Shown here: positions 33,344 to 44,907 of the stretch, piece by piece | Numbering within the stretch: position 1 is the stretch's first letter | Layout: each line of letters starts with the position of its first letter | Source: Crambe crambe | Taxonomy: Eukaryota; Porifera; Demospongiae; Poecilosclerida; Crambeidae | Length of the DNA stretch: 64,000 nucleotides | Direction: 5' to 3' | NCBI GenBank assembly: GCA_963924555.1 | Contig: OZ004598.1 | Span: forward strand, 310,001-374,000 | Made by a program: the position numbers and the translations under genes | Notes under the pieces: model-generated | What the model was told of the DNA's origin: nothing | What the model saw: the letters and a program-made list of their open reading frames with translations, nothing else | Database searches by the model: none

Positions 33344-33399
33344 AAGTTATGCTTTCAAATGCTAGTTATTGTAGGAGTATTATGTTCATTATAATATCT

Positions 33400-34790
33400 T
33401 GATATTTTTTGAGGAACTGTTTGATGTTAATTCAATGGGGTTGAAGTCTGGACTGTAGGGTGGTAGGAATAGTAATAAGATGCCAGCATCACCAAACAAT
33501 TGTATCACCTCTTGTACATGATGTATTGAACAGTTGTCAATTGATCTATATAGGATTGCACCCATCAAAGGGTAGTAACTCTGGGATTAGGCAACCACGG
33601 ATAAAATCTCTCTCCAACAGAATTTACTGTCATGTCAACCAACATACCATCTGTATAAATAGCAGCAATTACTGTCCTCTCATCAATATTTGATGGCTAA
33701 CTGCTCTCTCACCATATAAACTATATCCATACTTCCTGAGCATGTCTTTCAAGTTTGACCCCGTTTCATCTACCCAGACGAACATTTCTCTTCAGTGCAT
33801 GAAAAAGAGAAAGTATCAGCCATAAATGATGTTCTGAGGTCAAGACGTCTTTGTAAAGCACTTTTTTCCTGGCCATGCCTGGCCAATATTCTGCACAATG
33901 TTGATGTAGAAACAATAGTTCTACTAATCTCTTCAACTTAGACTGCTATTTCTGAGAGGTATAATGAAAGATTATCAAGTATCAATCCTAGAATGTAAAC
34001 AGCATGATGATTGTCGAGTTTTTGTTCACGTTTTGGAGGCTGTTTAGAGTCCACTTCTCCAGTGGCTAGGAAGAGCTGGAAGATACTGTGTGCAGTGCCT
34101 ACAGAAATATTAAGGTTTTAGCTATTCTTTGGTAAGGTAAAGCGGGGTGACTTGGGACACAGGGTAACTTGGGACGATGGAGTTTTATTTCAATCTTGCT
34201 TCGAGATTACTAAGAGTTTCAAGATCTTATTTTGCACACATAAACATTTATGCTTTGTCTCTCTCTCTCTGAAGCCAGTCTAGAGTGTTTTGGTTACTCT
34301 GTTGGTAAAAAGCAGCCCTAAACACTCTGCTGATTTTACAAGACCGCAAGAAAAAACTTAATAAACTAACTTCAAACTTACTGAACTGATTTAACTCACT
34401 GAGATAATGCTGCATAATGATCTCTGTGTTTTAAAAAAGTGATCAGTCGGCAAAATATGCATAGCGCACTGTTTAAGCTTTGTCAAAATTGCATGGACAT
34501 GCAGTGTCCCAAGTTATCCTGAAAAGGGATTTCCACATACTACACATTGGCGAATTGTAGCCAATTAATTAGTAAGCAATACTAATCATCTTTAGCTCAG
34601 CCTGGGACTAGAAAGGTTACTCTATCTCTTGCAACTTAAAGCTTGTTTATAGCTAAAGCGGTTGCAGAGATATCATCATTTGTAGTAAGAGTGTCCCAAG
34701 TTACCCCAATCTACCTTACCCTAGATCAAGAGCAATGCCACACAATCCTCCACCTAAGGTCGCTGGAATAGGCTTTTTTTTTTCTTGTTG
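33400..34790 (-). pseudogene. Tc1/mariner-like (DDE_3) transposase remnant, split by a MITE
   Basis: Minus-strand fragments in broken frames keep the family order: an N-terminal YSSDLRWRIVWHC helix-turn-helix start (about 34740-34775), then FLATGEVDSKQPPKRE (about 34030-34075), FVWVDETGSNLKDMLRKYGYSL, an NCSIHHVQEVIQLF segment, and LLFLPPYSPDFNPIE near 33430-33480. Several frameshifts and stops break it, so it is inactive. The 590-bp MITE at 34131-34720 sits inside its 5' part. Confidence 0.75.
34131..34720. mobile_element. MITE inside the Tc1-like remnant
   Basis: 590 bp with about 30-bp terminal inverted repeats. Left begins GGTAAGGTAAAGCGGGGTGA and right, reverse-complemented, GGTAAGGTAGATTGGGGTAA, both continuing into CTTGGGACAC. 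No coding capacity. A target-site duplication was not obvious. Confidence 0.8.
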
Positions 34791-34943
34791 GCTCAGCAGA
34801 CAGAGACATTTCTCAATGATGTTCAAATTCAAACCTGCCGCCAATTTCAATATTTAGCGCATGCGCAACACAAATTTAGATCCGGAATTTTCAGAATTGA
34901 AATCAGCAGTAATAATTATTACCGTTGAGAAGAGAGACTAGAC

Positions 34944-37900
34944 ATGGCGTTCGAAATATTATTCCAGTATGGGCACTCTAAAAAACCTCTGACTGTTACT
35001 AAGTCCAGTTTGACCAGAAAAATCGATCAGCATTTGAATGATCTTGGACTGAAGCTAGGAGAACATGTAGTTCAAATTTATTCAAAAAAATGGGAAACAT
35101 TTATTGACGCATCCTTGGAGGAAGTAAAAGCTGATGATATTATTACAGTTACAGAAAGAACTTCTGTAAGTTATAGTAAAAGTAGAGTTATAGTAAAAGT
35201 AGGTTGTAGGCATACAGAGTACATGCATACTTTTGTTCTTCACGTTCTACGTGTTGAGCTATCACTAGCAATGCAGCTTTTTTTTCTCCAATGATGCCGT
35301 AATTAACAATAGCTACAATTTTACATTAATAGACCAAAAAACCATCATCAAAAGTGGTTGAAGTTTGCGAGAAGATTCAAAAGCCTCCCAGTGACCGTGC
35401 ACAGATCTATCTTGCGGAAATTATTCCCATCAAGTAATTCTGCTGCCTCCAAGTGTAAACCCTCAAGTAAACCCTTCAACCCCAGTGATGACTGTGTATT
35501 TGTAAGTGAACAGCGCCGTAAAAAAAAGGCTGCTAGAAAGTCACCGACTCGTGTAAAAAACACTTGTGTTACTCTAATGGTGATTGAAGATATTCAAAAG
35601 GGAGTGCCTCGCGGTTCTTACAAAGCCTCACTCATTGAGGATGGTATGAGCATGACTATTCTTCTAAACCGTGAAATGTCTAGTGATCAAGTTGGCGAAA
35701 TTATAACTAAAGCATTGGTGTCCAAGAATATCCCATACTATACTCTGCTTGAATGTAATGGGGTGAAACTTTCCCCATCTGTTGAGCAGCATCCTTCTGG
35801 TTCTACTGTAATAAAATTGGCACAGAAACGGAGAGGAAATACTATTTATGTTCTTCAGAAGCATCATGGTGACTCTGAGACAGAGGTATGATTTTAGTGA
35901 GTGCATGAGTATAGAGAGTATAAGGTGCATGTATGAGATAAAGTTGATTTAGTAAAACTTGCAACAAAGTTCTGGATTTTTGTAGCCAGTGGTTAACCAA
36001 ACAGTAGAATGCTAAAAAATCTGTTGCAAGTCTTATTAATCACCATTGCAGGTTGGTTGTCAGGAAGGTTAGGGGAATAGGTGAATACAGTTTGTCCTAT
36101 ATGGTTTACACTACTGCATGGATTGAATAGGACATAAAAGGATCGGGGTTTCTTCCTTATGGACAACCATCCTGAAATCTACAGTATAGCAGTAAGGTTT
36201 CTTGGGTCTGTGTATAGCTAATTGCCTTCTATTTATAGGATGAAGAATCAAAAAGCCACAAAAGAGCCAAGGTATGCACTGAGATTTCAGGAAGGAATGT
36301 AGGTAGTGGCTTATCCTTTCATGTCCTATACAGTCCATGCAGTTGTGTAAACCATAGGATAAATTTCTATTCCCCAAACTTTCCTGACAACCAACCTGCA
36401 ATGGGACAGTAGCTAGTTACTTATGATTTTTTTCCTTTTTAGTGTTTGGAATCAGATGAGTCAGATGCAGGAATGAGTGTTCTGGTGAGTTGCAAGACCA
36501 AGCCCTATTAGTCAAGGTGTCTACAGTAGTTTGCAGAACAATTGTAGGTGATGATTTTCAGGAATAGGTGATGACTTGTGGCTGGGGAACAATACCCTCT
36601 GCCTAACTGTTCTGCAAACTATTCTGTAAGTCTGACTGATGGTAATACTAACAGCCCCTCCCCCAAAGAGAGCCTGCATGGCCTTAATTATGATGAGGGA
36701 GAGATGTGGCCTGCTTTTTCATCATAGTGCTTTGCAAGATCATTCAATAGAGCATAACAAGTCTTCATTTTTTATGGCTCCACTTTAAAGAGGCCTGGGG
36801 AGTCACTCACTTTTCAATGAGAGCATGCAGGGGATTCCTATGCATTAGAATTTTTTTTTCCTGATAGTGGATTGTGACAATCATTTATTCCATTATGCAG
36901 ATGGATGAGGATGATGAGATAGGAAGTATAGAGGTAAGTAATAGTAATAGCAGCCAGCTGTATGTGATTTATCACCTGAGCCAGAGGGCAGAGCCTAGGG
37001 CAAAGGATACTGCCCTTGTTTTTACAACTGTCTAGTAGCTAAATGGCTTCCGATAGAAGGTAGCTATAGCTGTATCTAAGCAACTCAATGAGGTCTAGTA
37101 AACTGTGAGAAGCTACTGAATATAGAAGAAGCTGAAACTGTTGAGAATCAATTTTCCATAGGGCTGAAAAAATTTTGCATTCGTAAATCTTGCTTTTCAG
37201 AGCAGCTGATAGCAAACCAGGTATCTCACACTATCAATGAATTTTCTGGGCTGATATAGCTGTCTAGACATTTAATTAGACATGTTACAGTGAATTGCGA
37301 GTTGGTAAGATGAAGAGCCGTGTAAACTTGAGGCTGTTCTTGAATAGATGTGTGGTTTTTCCTCAATACAAATTTATTTGGACAATTCAGGCACTTTTAG
37401 AAGTAGCCACAATGTACAACTGGTGGCTTCCCTCAAAGTGGCACTCCAAGAGATTTTACAACTTTACTTCTGATTTAATAGAAACCAGTAATAGTGACTT
37501 CAGCATCGAGCTCAAGTGATGACTTGCCCACCACTAATGTTAGGCAAAGTAAAGCGTATTGGGAGGAAGCAAGACGAATAAGAGCTGAACAGGACAAAGA
37601 ATTTGCTGAATCCTTACAAATTGATCAATTGAAGGTATAATTACTATAAATGCATGTCACTCCCATACAAGGCTTACTCTTGTCTCTAATCATATTCACC
37701 AAGTCTTTTTTGAACCTTTGATGTGTGTAGCTATCATGGGTGGTTATCTGAATTGCAGGTATAGGTTGTCCAAATGTAAAGCCAAATTGACTGCAATTAA
37801 AACTTGCATCCATTGACACATCTATTCAGGAAAAGCCTCAAGTTTACACAGCTCTTTTAGTTTGCATCTTACATTGGACAACCAACTTGTAATTCAATGT

Positions 37901-40882
37901 AGAAACTCTGAGTTGGATCCCTCTTCAAAGGGATCTTGTTACTAAGATCCCTCATGAATAATAAGATCGTTTTTCAATAAGAACACAAAGCAATAGTGCA
38001 GTGAACTGTTTATATCAGCATCACCAAACTCAAGAATCACAGCAATAATATTATTACAAAACTACTATTCATACTTCACTCCTAGGCCTCCTAAGGAGTG
38101 AAGTAGGAATAATAGTTTTGTAATAATATTATTGCTGTGATTCTTGAGTTTGGTGATGGGTACAGGTAAGGGGTTACTTGACTCACTTATTGCTGAAGGG
38201 GAAGTGAAGAGTTTTGCATTCATTTGAACTTGCTTTAAGATAACCCTTGTATTATACAGGAGGAAAAGAAAAGAAAAGAGGAAGTGAGTGTCATGCAGTA
38301 GAGCATAATATGCTACATCTATACTAGAATTCCTGTAGAATATTAAATCAACAAACGCAACTATGTCCCTATCTGTAATTGTAGGAATTGGAAGATCTCA
38401 GAGAGCATGTGAAGATGAAGTATGATGGCAAATTTTCTGAGTCCGCTATCCCTCTGTCTGTCATATTGCCATGTTCAAGACGACTAACTTACAGTCTTCC
38501 AAGAGATGCAGCAACAAAGGTGTGATTGAGTTTGGTATAAGTACAATTTTTGATCATTGTCACTGTTGCAGGCATTGTATGAATTGGTGTTTTCGCACAG
38601 TAAAATTTCTACCCCCTTTAAAATATACACACGTGTGGGGCATAGGATGGTGCACCCTAAGGAAAGGTTATCCAGCTTCATTCAGATGTCGAGCGTTTTT
38701 GTGGTGGAAGTAAATGATTGTGATCTGAATTTCGATTTCTTTGAGTTTTTTTCATATCAGGTAGCTAGCTAATGCTGAATTTTGTTGGTATGTACTAATA
38801 TCCTTGTTATTCAATTTCAGGAAGAGCAAGAGCAAGATGTTGCCCCTCTTGATGATGATGGAGATGTAAGTACCTATCACAAGTTGGACAAGCTGCATAA
38901 TTAACCCTAAGCACATGCCTGAGGTTACAGTTACATCCACCACACTGCCCAGTATTAATTAGAATGCTCACCTTAACTAAGCCTAGATGATACTCTCCAG
39001 TGTTTAAGTTGGGCCGATTTTGGGGAAAGGCTTTGTTCTGGAAAGAAGAGCAAGCTTTCCAGCTCCATATAGTCTATACTCCATATAATGCACATGCACT
39101 CTGTGCTGCCAACCATCATATCTGAAATGCTTTAGGCTGTGTGAGACTACAAGGTGAGCTCTGTATACTGGTGTAGAGCAACAGCATAAATTTGAATAGG
39201 TAGCTGGAGTGTCTTTAGATGCAAGTCTACAGCGGTGTTGCTCATGACAAGCTTTATATAACCATTAGCTAGCTGCTACTGTCTTACCTCTGTGGAGTTC
39301 TCCAAGCAGTATTTTTACCTGCAGGCATTGATTAGTCTCGCAAGCCAGCCCACATATTTTTTTCATAGGGCGGTGGAAAAACAAGGGTCTGGTCAAACTC
39401 GCATGGTCGAGTTTTTCTGAGTGTCCAGATTTTTTCTGGATGGATGTATGTAACGTGTCATATGTGACCGGCTCTGGGAAAACCCTCCGTCCGGTGCAAA
39501 AATCAATTATCATATGAGCACGTTTAGTTGGCAGTAAAAATTTTTTTAAGCATAAATGACAACTATGATCCTTGAACAAAGCACAGATGAAGTTTGGAGC
39601 TCAGACTACAAGTACAAAGGCTTCAAATGAAGCGCTAAAGTTAGCTAGTCAGCCATTGAAGCTTTGTGCACGGAGATTCTAGTCAGGCTGAAATTCATTG
39701 AACTTTAGGCAGGCTTTCCAGCTTATGCGCTGGGAAATATGAACTTACTAAGCTATCTGCGCTACCTTCGGTACCTTGCTTCTCTTCTCGGAGCTTTGGT
39801 TGGACCTTTCTCGAGCCAAAAGGCAAGAAACTAGCTTCTTACTAACTACAGTTCGAAACCCCACCCACCGTCAATTTAATAGTCCACGGGCATGTCCGGA
39901 AATAATGTTCACGTTGCTTAGTCAGCTTTTCTTGAAAAAACAATAACGCTAATGGACGCTACCTCGATCTTTCTAAGAGCTGTTCCTCAGGCGTCATAAA
40001 AGCTATAGCTTTGAAATTTGCGCAATAAAGAGCCAAAGGGCCATAGATAATAAATTTTACCATAACAAAAAAATTTTAATTTTCACCGGATGGAGGGTTT
40101 TCCCAGAGCCGGTCACATATTTCGTAATGGGGTGTGGCTTCAATATTATATCCTGTACAAAAGTATTGTGCTTATATTGCAATCAACTTCTTTAAATGAG
40201 TCCAAAGGTCAAAATTTTGAGCATGCTCAGTCCTGAGAAATAAGACTGTTAGAGGTTTTCAGGTTGGTTGATACAACAGTGCAGGAATTAAATTCGTGTT
40301 TGCTAAAATCATTTGTATGACACTATATTTTGCTCACTTGAATTTATATTGCACATGCACAAATTCTACTGGTCAACCAACCTGAAAACTTTTGTACAGC
40401 TTGAGAAGATAGTTATTGGAGTATTATTATATTTTTCCAAGTGGAACTGCATACCAGTATGCCATTTAGAGCCATCTATATCTGCAAAGGGTGGGGTTTC
40501 CAACTAGAGTCAGAGCTACGAGGTTGGGTTCAAGGCTAGAGAAGCTAGTTTATGCATAGGGAAGAGTAACATGGTACCGAAAGTAGCATATTTGAATTAG
40601 CAAGTGTAGCTATTTTCCTATTCTGGAAAGCTTACCTTAGTTTTAGAAACATGAAGAAGGTAAATTCCTGACCTGATATGCAATCCAATGATTTAGAGCA
40701 TGGGCACTCTGAATTAATAGCATGGAGAAGGATGAAGATTTGAGAGGTCCATGATAGCAGCGAAGCACTCAGGGGAAGAAACTCTTTATTATACATTACA
40801 TTAAGGCTTTTTTAATGTAATTTTTCCCTCTCCCTGTGTAGGTGGAAATAGGAGCAACTGCCTTTTCCCTTCATGAGCAAGG

Positions 40883-40959
<77 letters not shown>

Positions 40960-42100
40960 GCATGCATGCATGCATGCATTAATGGTGAAATTTCAAGCAC
41001 TTTTAATTATTTCTTTTTTTAGAGTTTCAAAGACGGAAAACCTTCATGTTATCAAATAATGTGTGTGAACAGGGGAGCCCTCATTTAATCAGAAGAGACC
41101 ATCTTTATTCTGATGTTATTCAGCTTTATAAGAATTTTGAGAGATTAAGGAATGAATTCCCTTTTCGTATCGCATTCGATGACGAAAATGCTTGGGATTC
41201 TGGTGGTGTTTCACGTGATCTCTTTTCAGGATTTTGGAAATGTGCTTTCGATAAGTGTTTGATGGCAGTGGAAACTTAGTTCCAGCAACTCACCCAAATG
41301 TTGATATGGGCTTGTTCCCCTTTCTAGGAAGGATTCTCTCTCATGGGTATTTGGTGTCTGGATTTTTGCCAGTGCATGTAGCTTTTCCTGTTTTGGCAGC
41401 TGTTCTCTTAGGTCCTACGATATGCATTAAAGATTCTGTGCTTACTGAAAGTTTTATCGATCACCTCAGTTGCTATGATGCTTCCATCTTGAAAGATGCT
41501 TTTCTTGAATGTGGCCGTGGCTGCAGCAATTTTTCACCAATTGTACAATCAAAGCTTTTAGCATTGTTGGGTAATTTTGGCTGTAGACAGATCCCATCAC
41601 CAGCAATGTTGATGTCCATCATATCTAGCATTGCAAAGCATGAGTTTTTCATAAAACCATCTGCTGCCATTTATTCGATGCATGGAGGCATTCCAAGTAC
41701 TCATCAAGATTTCTGGAAAGGAACTGAACTTGATCACTTGTTACAGATCTATAAGGCAAGTAATTCTTCAGCTTCAAATGTATTGCAAGTATTAGAAGAG
41801 CCGCCTTTTTCTGATGAATTGCAGTCATCGATATATGGATATCTCCTTCAGTACATAGGTAATATGCAACCTCATGATGTCCGAAAATTCCTCCGCTTTG
41901 TGACAGGAAGTTCGGCACTTATTGTAGATAAAATCTCCATCACCTTCAATGGTTTATCTGGTGTGGCAAGGCGTCCCATTGCCCATACATGTAGTTGTGT
42001 ATTGGAGCTTCCTGTGTCATACTCCACATACATTGAATTCAGTTGTGAATTTGACCAAATTCTATCATCTGAAATGTCTTGGATCATGGATGCATTGTGA
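34944..42100 (+). CDS. HECT-type E3 ubiquitin ligase-like gene carried by the transposon (one frameshift)
   Basis: Exons: 34944-35165, 35333-35433, 35486-35885, 36239-36271, 36443-36484, 36901-36933, 37482-37634, 38260-38283, 38385-38519, 38572-38760, 38821-38865, 40842-40881, 41023-42100; about 831 residues. Landmarks: a UIM/UBX-like helix EQDKEFAESLQIDQLK (exon 7), a UBX-like part in exons 9-10, and a divergent HECT domain in the last exon (FDDENAWDSGGVSRDLF; RKFLRFVTGSS; HTCSCVLELP). The HTC cysteine aligns with the HECT thioester cysteine. It resembles animal G2E3-like HECT proteins, so ubiquitin transfer is plausible but inferred. Near 41250-41260 the frame shifts by one base (a T3 where T4 would restore it), splitting the HECT domain. 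Intron 2 is only 52 nt. Confidence 0.75.
36043..36404. repeat. Long inverted repeat enclosing a 33-nt exon
   Basis: Arms of about 130 nt (36043-36184 and 36278-36404) are inverted copies, sharing GCAGGTTGGTTGTCAGGAA and TATGGTTTACAC among others. The 33-nt exon 4 of the HECT gene lies in the loop. Confidence 0.8.
37289..37898. repeat. Inverted repeat flanking HECT exon 7
   Basis: The left arm (37289-37353) and right arm (37820-37898) share GTGTAAACTTGAGGCT and TGAATAGATGTGT in opposite orientation, with gaps. Exon 7 (37482-37634) lies between them. Confidence 0.6.
38019..38157. repeat. Near-perfect 139-bp palindrome
   Basis: Arms of about 65 bp, beginning CATCACCAAACTCAAGAATC and reversed at the right end, differ at about two positions. 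The centre is a short CCTAGGCCTCCTAAGG region. It lies in HECT intron 7. The transcript would form a very stable hairpin. Confidence 0.9.
39461..40120. mobile_element. MITE in HECT intron 11
   Basis: About 660 bp with about 36-bp terminal inverted repeats (TATGTGACCGGCTCTGGGAA... at 39461 and its near-complement ending at 40120). Non-coding. Confidence 0.8.
40255..40390. mobile_element. Short MITE in HECT intron 11
   Basis: 136 bp with 17-bp inverted ends GTTTTCAGGTTGGTTGA. Non-coding. Confidence 0.6.
40886..40957. repeat. (CT)n microsatellite followed by CATG repeat
   Basis: About 72 bp of CT dinucleotides, then five ATGC units, in HECT intron 12. Confidence 0.95.
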
Positions 42101-42295
42101 CAGTTCATTCCAGTTTATTATTGTTAATACTTCCTCAGTTGACATAACCTTCATATTGATTTGTTCTTTCACAAGTTATATAATACAATCCTGGTGCTTA
42201 TAATTATTTTTGCGCATTTACCCATTGTAAGTAGCTATAGTGCATGGCCTCTCCTAATCAGGTATTTTCTATACAGTAATATAAATAAGAGGTAG

Positions 42296-43943
42296 TTAGT
42301 GAGAATTAGTGATGGATTCCAAAAACTGAACAGTTTCAAGATAGAGTTCTATGCCATGATTATTACTGGAAGAAAGAGGATTGACAAGATTGTGTAAACT
42401 TTCTAGTTGGTCATCATTAATAGCCAGTTGAACAGGGGGGATGACAACATTTTCATTCTCTTCCACAACATATCCATTATCTTCCTCACCATAATCATCA
42501 CCAATTGCACTAAAGAAGTCCATTGCAGTTAGTCCAGATTGTTGAAGTAATAGGAGTCCAGCTGTAAATAATTGGGTTGGTGAGTGACCATGTTCCGTCC
42601 GTATAGAATGGCTGTTCCAGCTATTCTTAAACTGTTCTAAGGCACTGTTGATCCTTGGTAAATATATATAATGTAAGGAAAATAGATGTATTTCATTAAC
42701 AGGGTTGAGTAAATCTTGATACTCAAGATAGTAGAACAACCTATAGTATAGAACTGTCACACCTTGATGCATATCTCTCCAAAACCTTTCAATACGCTGG
42801 TTGTGAACTGAACTGCCCACAATCATACTTCCACGATCCAGACCTCTATGCTCCAGCATGTGCTGAGCAACCAAAACATTTTCTCCACCTTGGTCACTCC
42901 TAACACGAGATGGCAATCCATACCGCTGCACACCTCGAAGAAATAAATTGTAGACAGTCTGAGAAGTGTTATTTGTAGAACAAAGTAAGTATACAACCAG
43001 TCTACTGTAGCCATCTATTCCACAATGAGTAACGAATCTCCATCTTACAAGTTTATGATGGCCATCTATATTATACCAAAAATTATGATGCATGATTAAC
43101 TCCAAAAAAAAAATCATGCTAGTTTTTACTACATGCATGACATGTACATAATTAACCAATCTTACCAATGTGCCAAAGAGAATTGGGTCCAGGAACAGAA
43201 TATGGTCTTCTGGGAGTTAACCCTCCTCTCCAACGTAGGGCAGTTTGAATCGGATCAGTCACATGAATAGCATCACGCAGTTGAGACCGACTCACATGAT
43301 AACCTAGTGACCTGACATGTCCCATTGCCATGGTTTCACCAAAATTTGGATACTGTCTTCTCATTTGAACTAAAACTTCCCTCAGTTGATTATTGGAGAT
43401 ACTGGGAAGAGTATCACTCACAAATAGCATTCCAAATTCTCTGCGCCTCCTATATAATGTCATACGAGATACACCTAATAGTGCAGAAATTTCATTCCAT
43501 GAAAATCTCAGTGAAACAAGATATTCAAGCTGCTCTGAAGTTATCAAATACTTTGGACGTCCTCGTCCTCTGGGTTCAGATATGATAGTGGGAACTTGAA
43601 AGGAATTATGTGTACGGACATCACTTCTGATTAATTCATCCATATACCCTCTCCATTGGCTGGTTAAAGTTTGCAAATGTGTGATTAGTGTAGTTAAGTC
43701 ATTTTTGTATTCAGTAATAACAATCGATTCTTCCTCATCAAATAGCCCATTTTCTGCTTCAATTTCCATATGATTGATCAATGATCTAAGACTAGATACA
43801 GATACTTCAAGCCTTTCGATAGTGTATGATGCATATTGTTCATTGGCAGTACCCATTTGACTTTCACTCTGAGTAACTAGAGTTTTTATCAGCATAAAAA
43901 ACCGTTCCCATCCCCACAATTCAGCTTCTGATTCATTTTCCAT
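42296..43943 (-). CDS. DDE (rve-type) integrase/transposase of the 12.9-kb transposon
   Basis: Two exons: 43166-43943 and 42296-43065 (intron 100 nt), giving 515 residues with no stop or frameshift. The N-terminal 150 residues are helical. A helix-turn-helix follows ([23 protein letters not shown], residues about 150-172). The catalytic domain has the DDE pattern: an aspartate in [12 protein letters not shown], a second in RSDQGGENV, and the glutamate in [13 protein letters not shown]. The entry [13 protein letters not shown] is formed precisely across the splice junction. It should cut and join the element ends. It is the only fully intact gene of the element and is convergent with the HECT gene (195 bp between stops). 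Confidence 0.9.
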
Positions 43944-44469
43944 CCTATAATTTGGAAAGTGAGGTGTACCTAAGGAATGAGGGGGAAAAAAGGACTCTAG
44001 CTGAACCTAAAGGAGACTTTTAAAGGGTAGTTCTTTTTTTCTTAGTAGTTTTTTTTTCTTAGTATGTAATTTCAAAATTATGGAGGTTAATCTAAATTTC
44101 AGAGTTCGAAATCATTTACAATGCTACAATGCTTTAGGCCATGGTAAATAAATTACTTGTTTCTCAGGCAAAAACTGTCAAAAATTTGAGTAGGTAGGGA
44201 GGCAATTTTAAATATTTATTTAATTAAAGGGGCGTTCCAAAATTTAACTTTGTTTCTCAGACGAAAACTGTCCACAAATTGAGGAGGGAGGGAGAGAGGT
44301 ATGTAATCGAATGCCAGAGAAATAAGGAGAGCTCAATTTGAACTTTGACCCTAATATTTCTCCTGGGGAGGCATCAAAATTTGAGGAGGGAGGGCCTGAG
44401 AAACAGTTAAATAAATTACTGTGGCCTTACCTGAGAAATAAGCAGCTATACTCCTTATCTTCGATCACC

Positions 44470-44883
44470 GAATCCGATGTAAATGCGCATGCGTGCACGG
44501 AATTCAATGCCAGTTCTTGGCATGGACATGGAATCGGACCCAATAATTATGGGGTCTGATATATTATTTTGGACCCAGTATACCGGGCCAGAAATATTAT
44601 ATTGGACCCAGTATACTGGGACGGATATATTATATTGGACCCAGTATACAAGGCCAGCTATAATATTGGACCCAGTATACAAGGCCAGATATATTATATT
44701 GGACCCAGTATACAAGGCCAGCTATATTATATTGGACCCAGTATACAAGGCCAGATATAATATTGGACCCAGTATACAAGGCCAGATATATTATATTGGA
44801 CCCAGTATATCTGTATCGTAGGGTTGACCCTTATATTGGGCTCATTTGCCGTCATCGATTTTTGTTACTGGAGGCGTGCCATA
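44470..44883. repeat. Right TIR of the transposon with tandem subrepeats
   Basis: Inverted counterpart of 32016-32400. Eight or so units of TTGGACCCAGTATACAAGGC type (about 44560-44815) precede the conserved tip ending GGCGTGCCATA at 44883. Confidence 0.9.
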
Positions 44884-44907
44884 CGGGCAAGAATTGCTAG
44901 CGACATC

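Larger units (their letters stand above)
32016..44883. mobile_element. 12.9-kb DNA transposon with long TIRs, DDE integrase and HECT ligase genes
   Basis: Both ends share the inverted sequence TATGGCACGCCTCCAGTAAC, continuing for about 0.4 kb. A 6-bp direct repeat CGGGCA flanks it on both sides (32010-32015 and 44884-44889), as expected for a target-site duplication. Inside are an intact integrase gene on the minus strand, a HECT-domain gene on the plus strand, and a frameshifted third ORF. Nested insertions (Tc1-like remnant, MITEs) account for part of the length. Six-bp duplications and an rve-type DDE integrase would fit the eukaryotic IS3EU group. Polintons also make 6-bp duplications, but their polymerase and capsid genes are absent here. 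The group name is tentative. The boundaries are well supported. Confidence 0.9.

Noticed and set aside
35358-35485. Long frame starting at 35358 as the real HECT exon
   Set aside because: Its first part is out of phase with exon 1. A 52-nt intron (35434-35485) links the correct frame of exon 2 to the rest.
40886-40957. CRISPR-like or regulatory array in the CT/CATG repeat
   Set aside because: It is a simple dinucleotide and tetranucleotide microsatellite in a eukaryotic intron.
32016-44883. Polinton/Maverick identity of the large element
   Set aside because: It shares a 6-bp duplication and an rve-type integrase, but no polymerase B, ATPase, protease or capsid gene is present.
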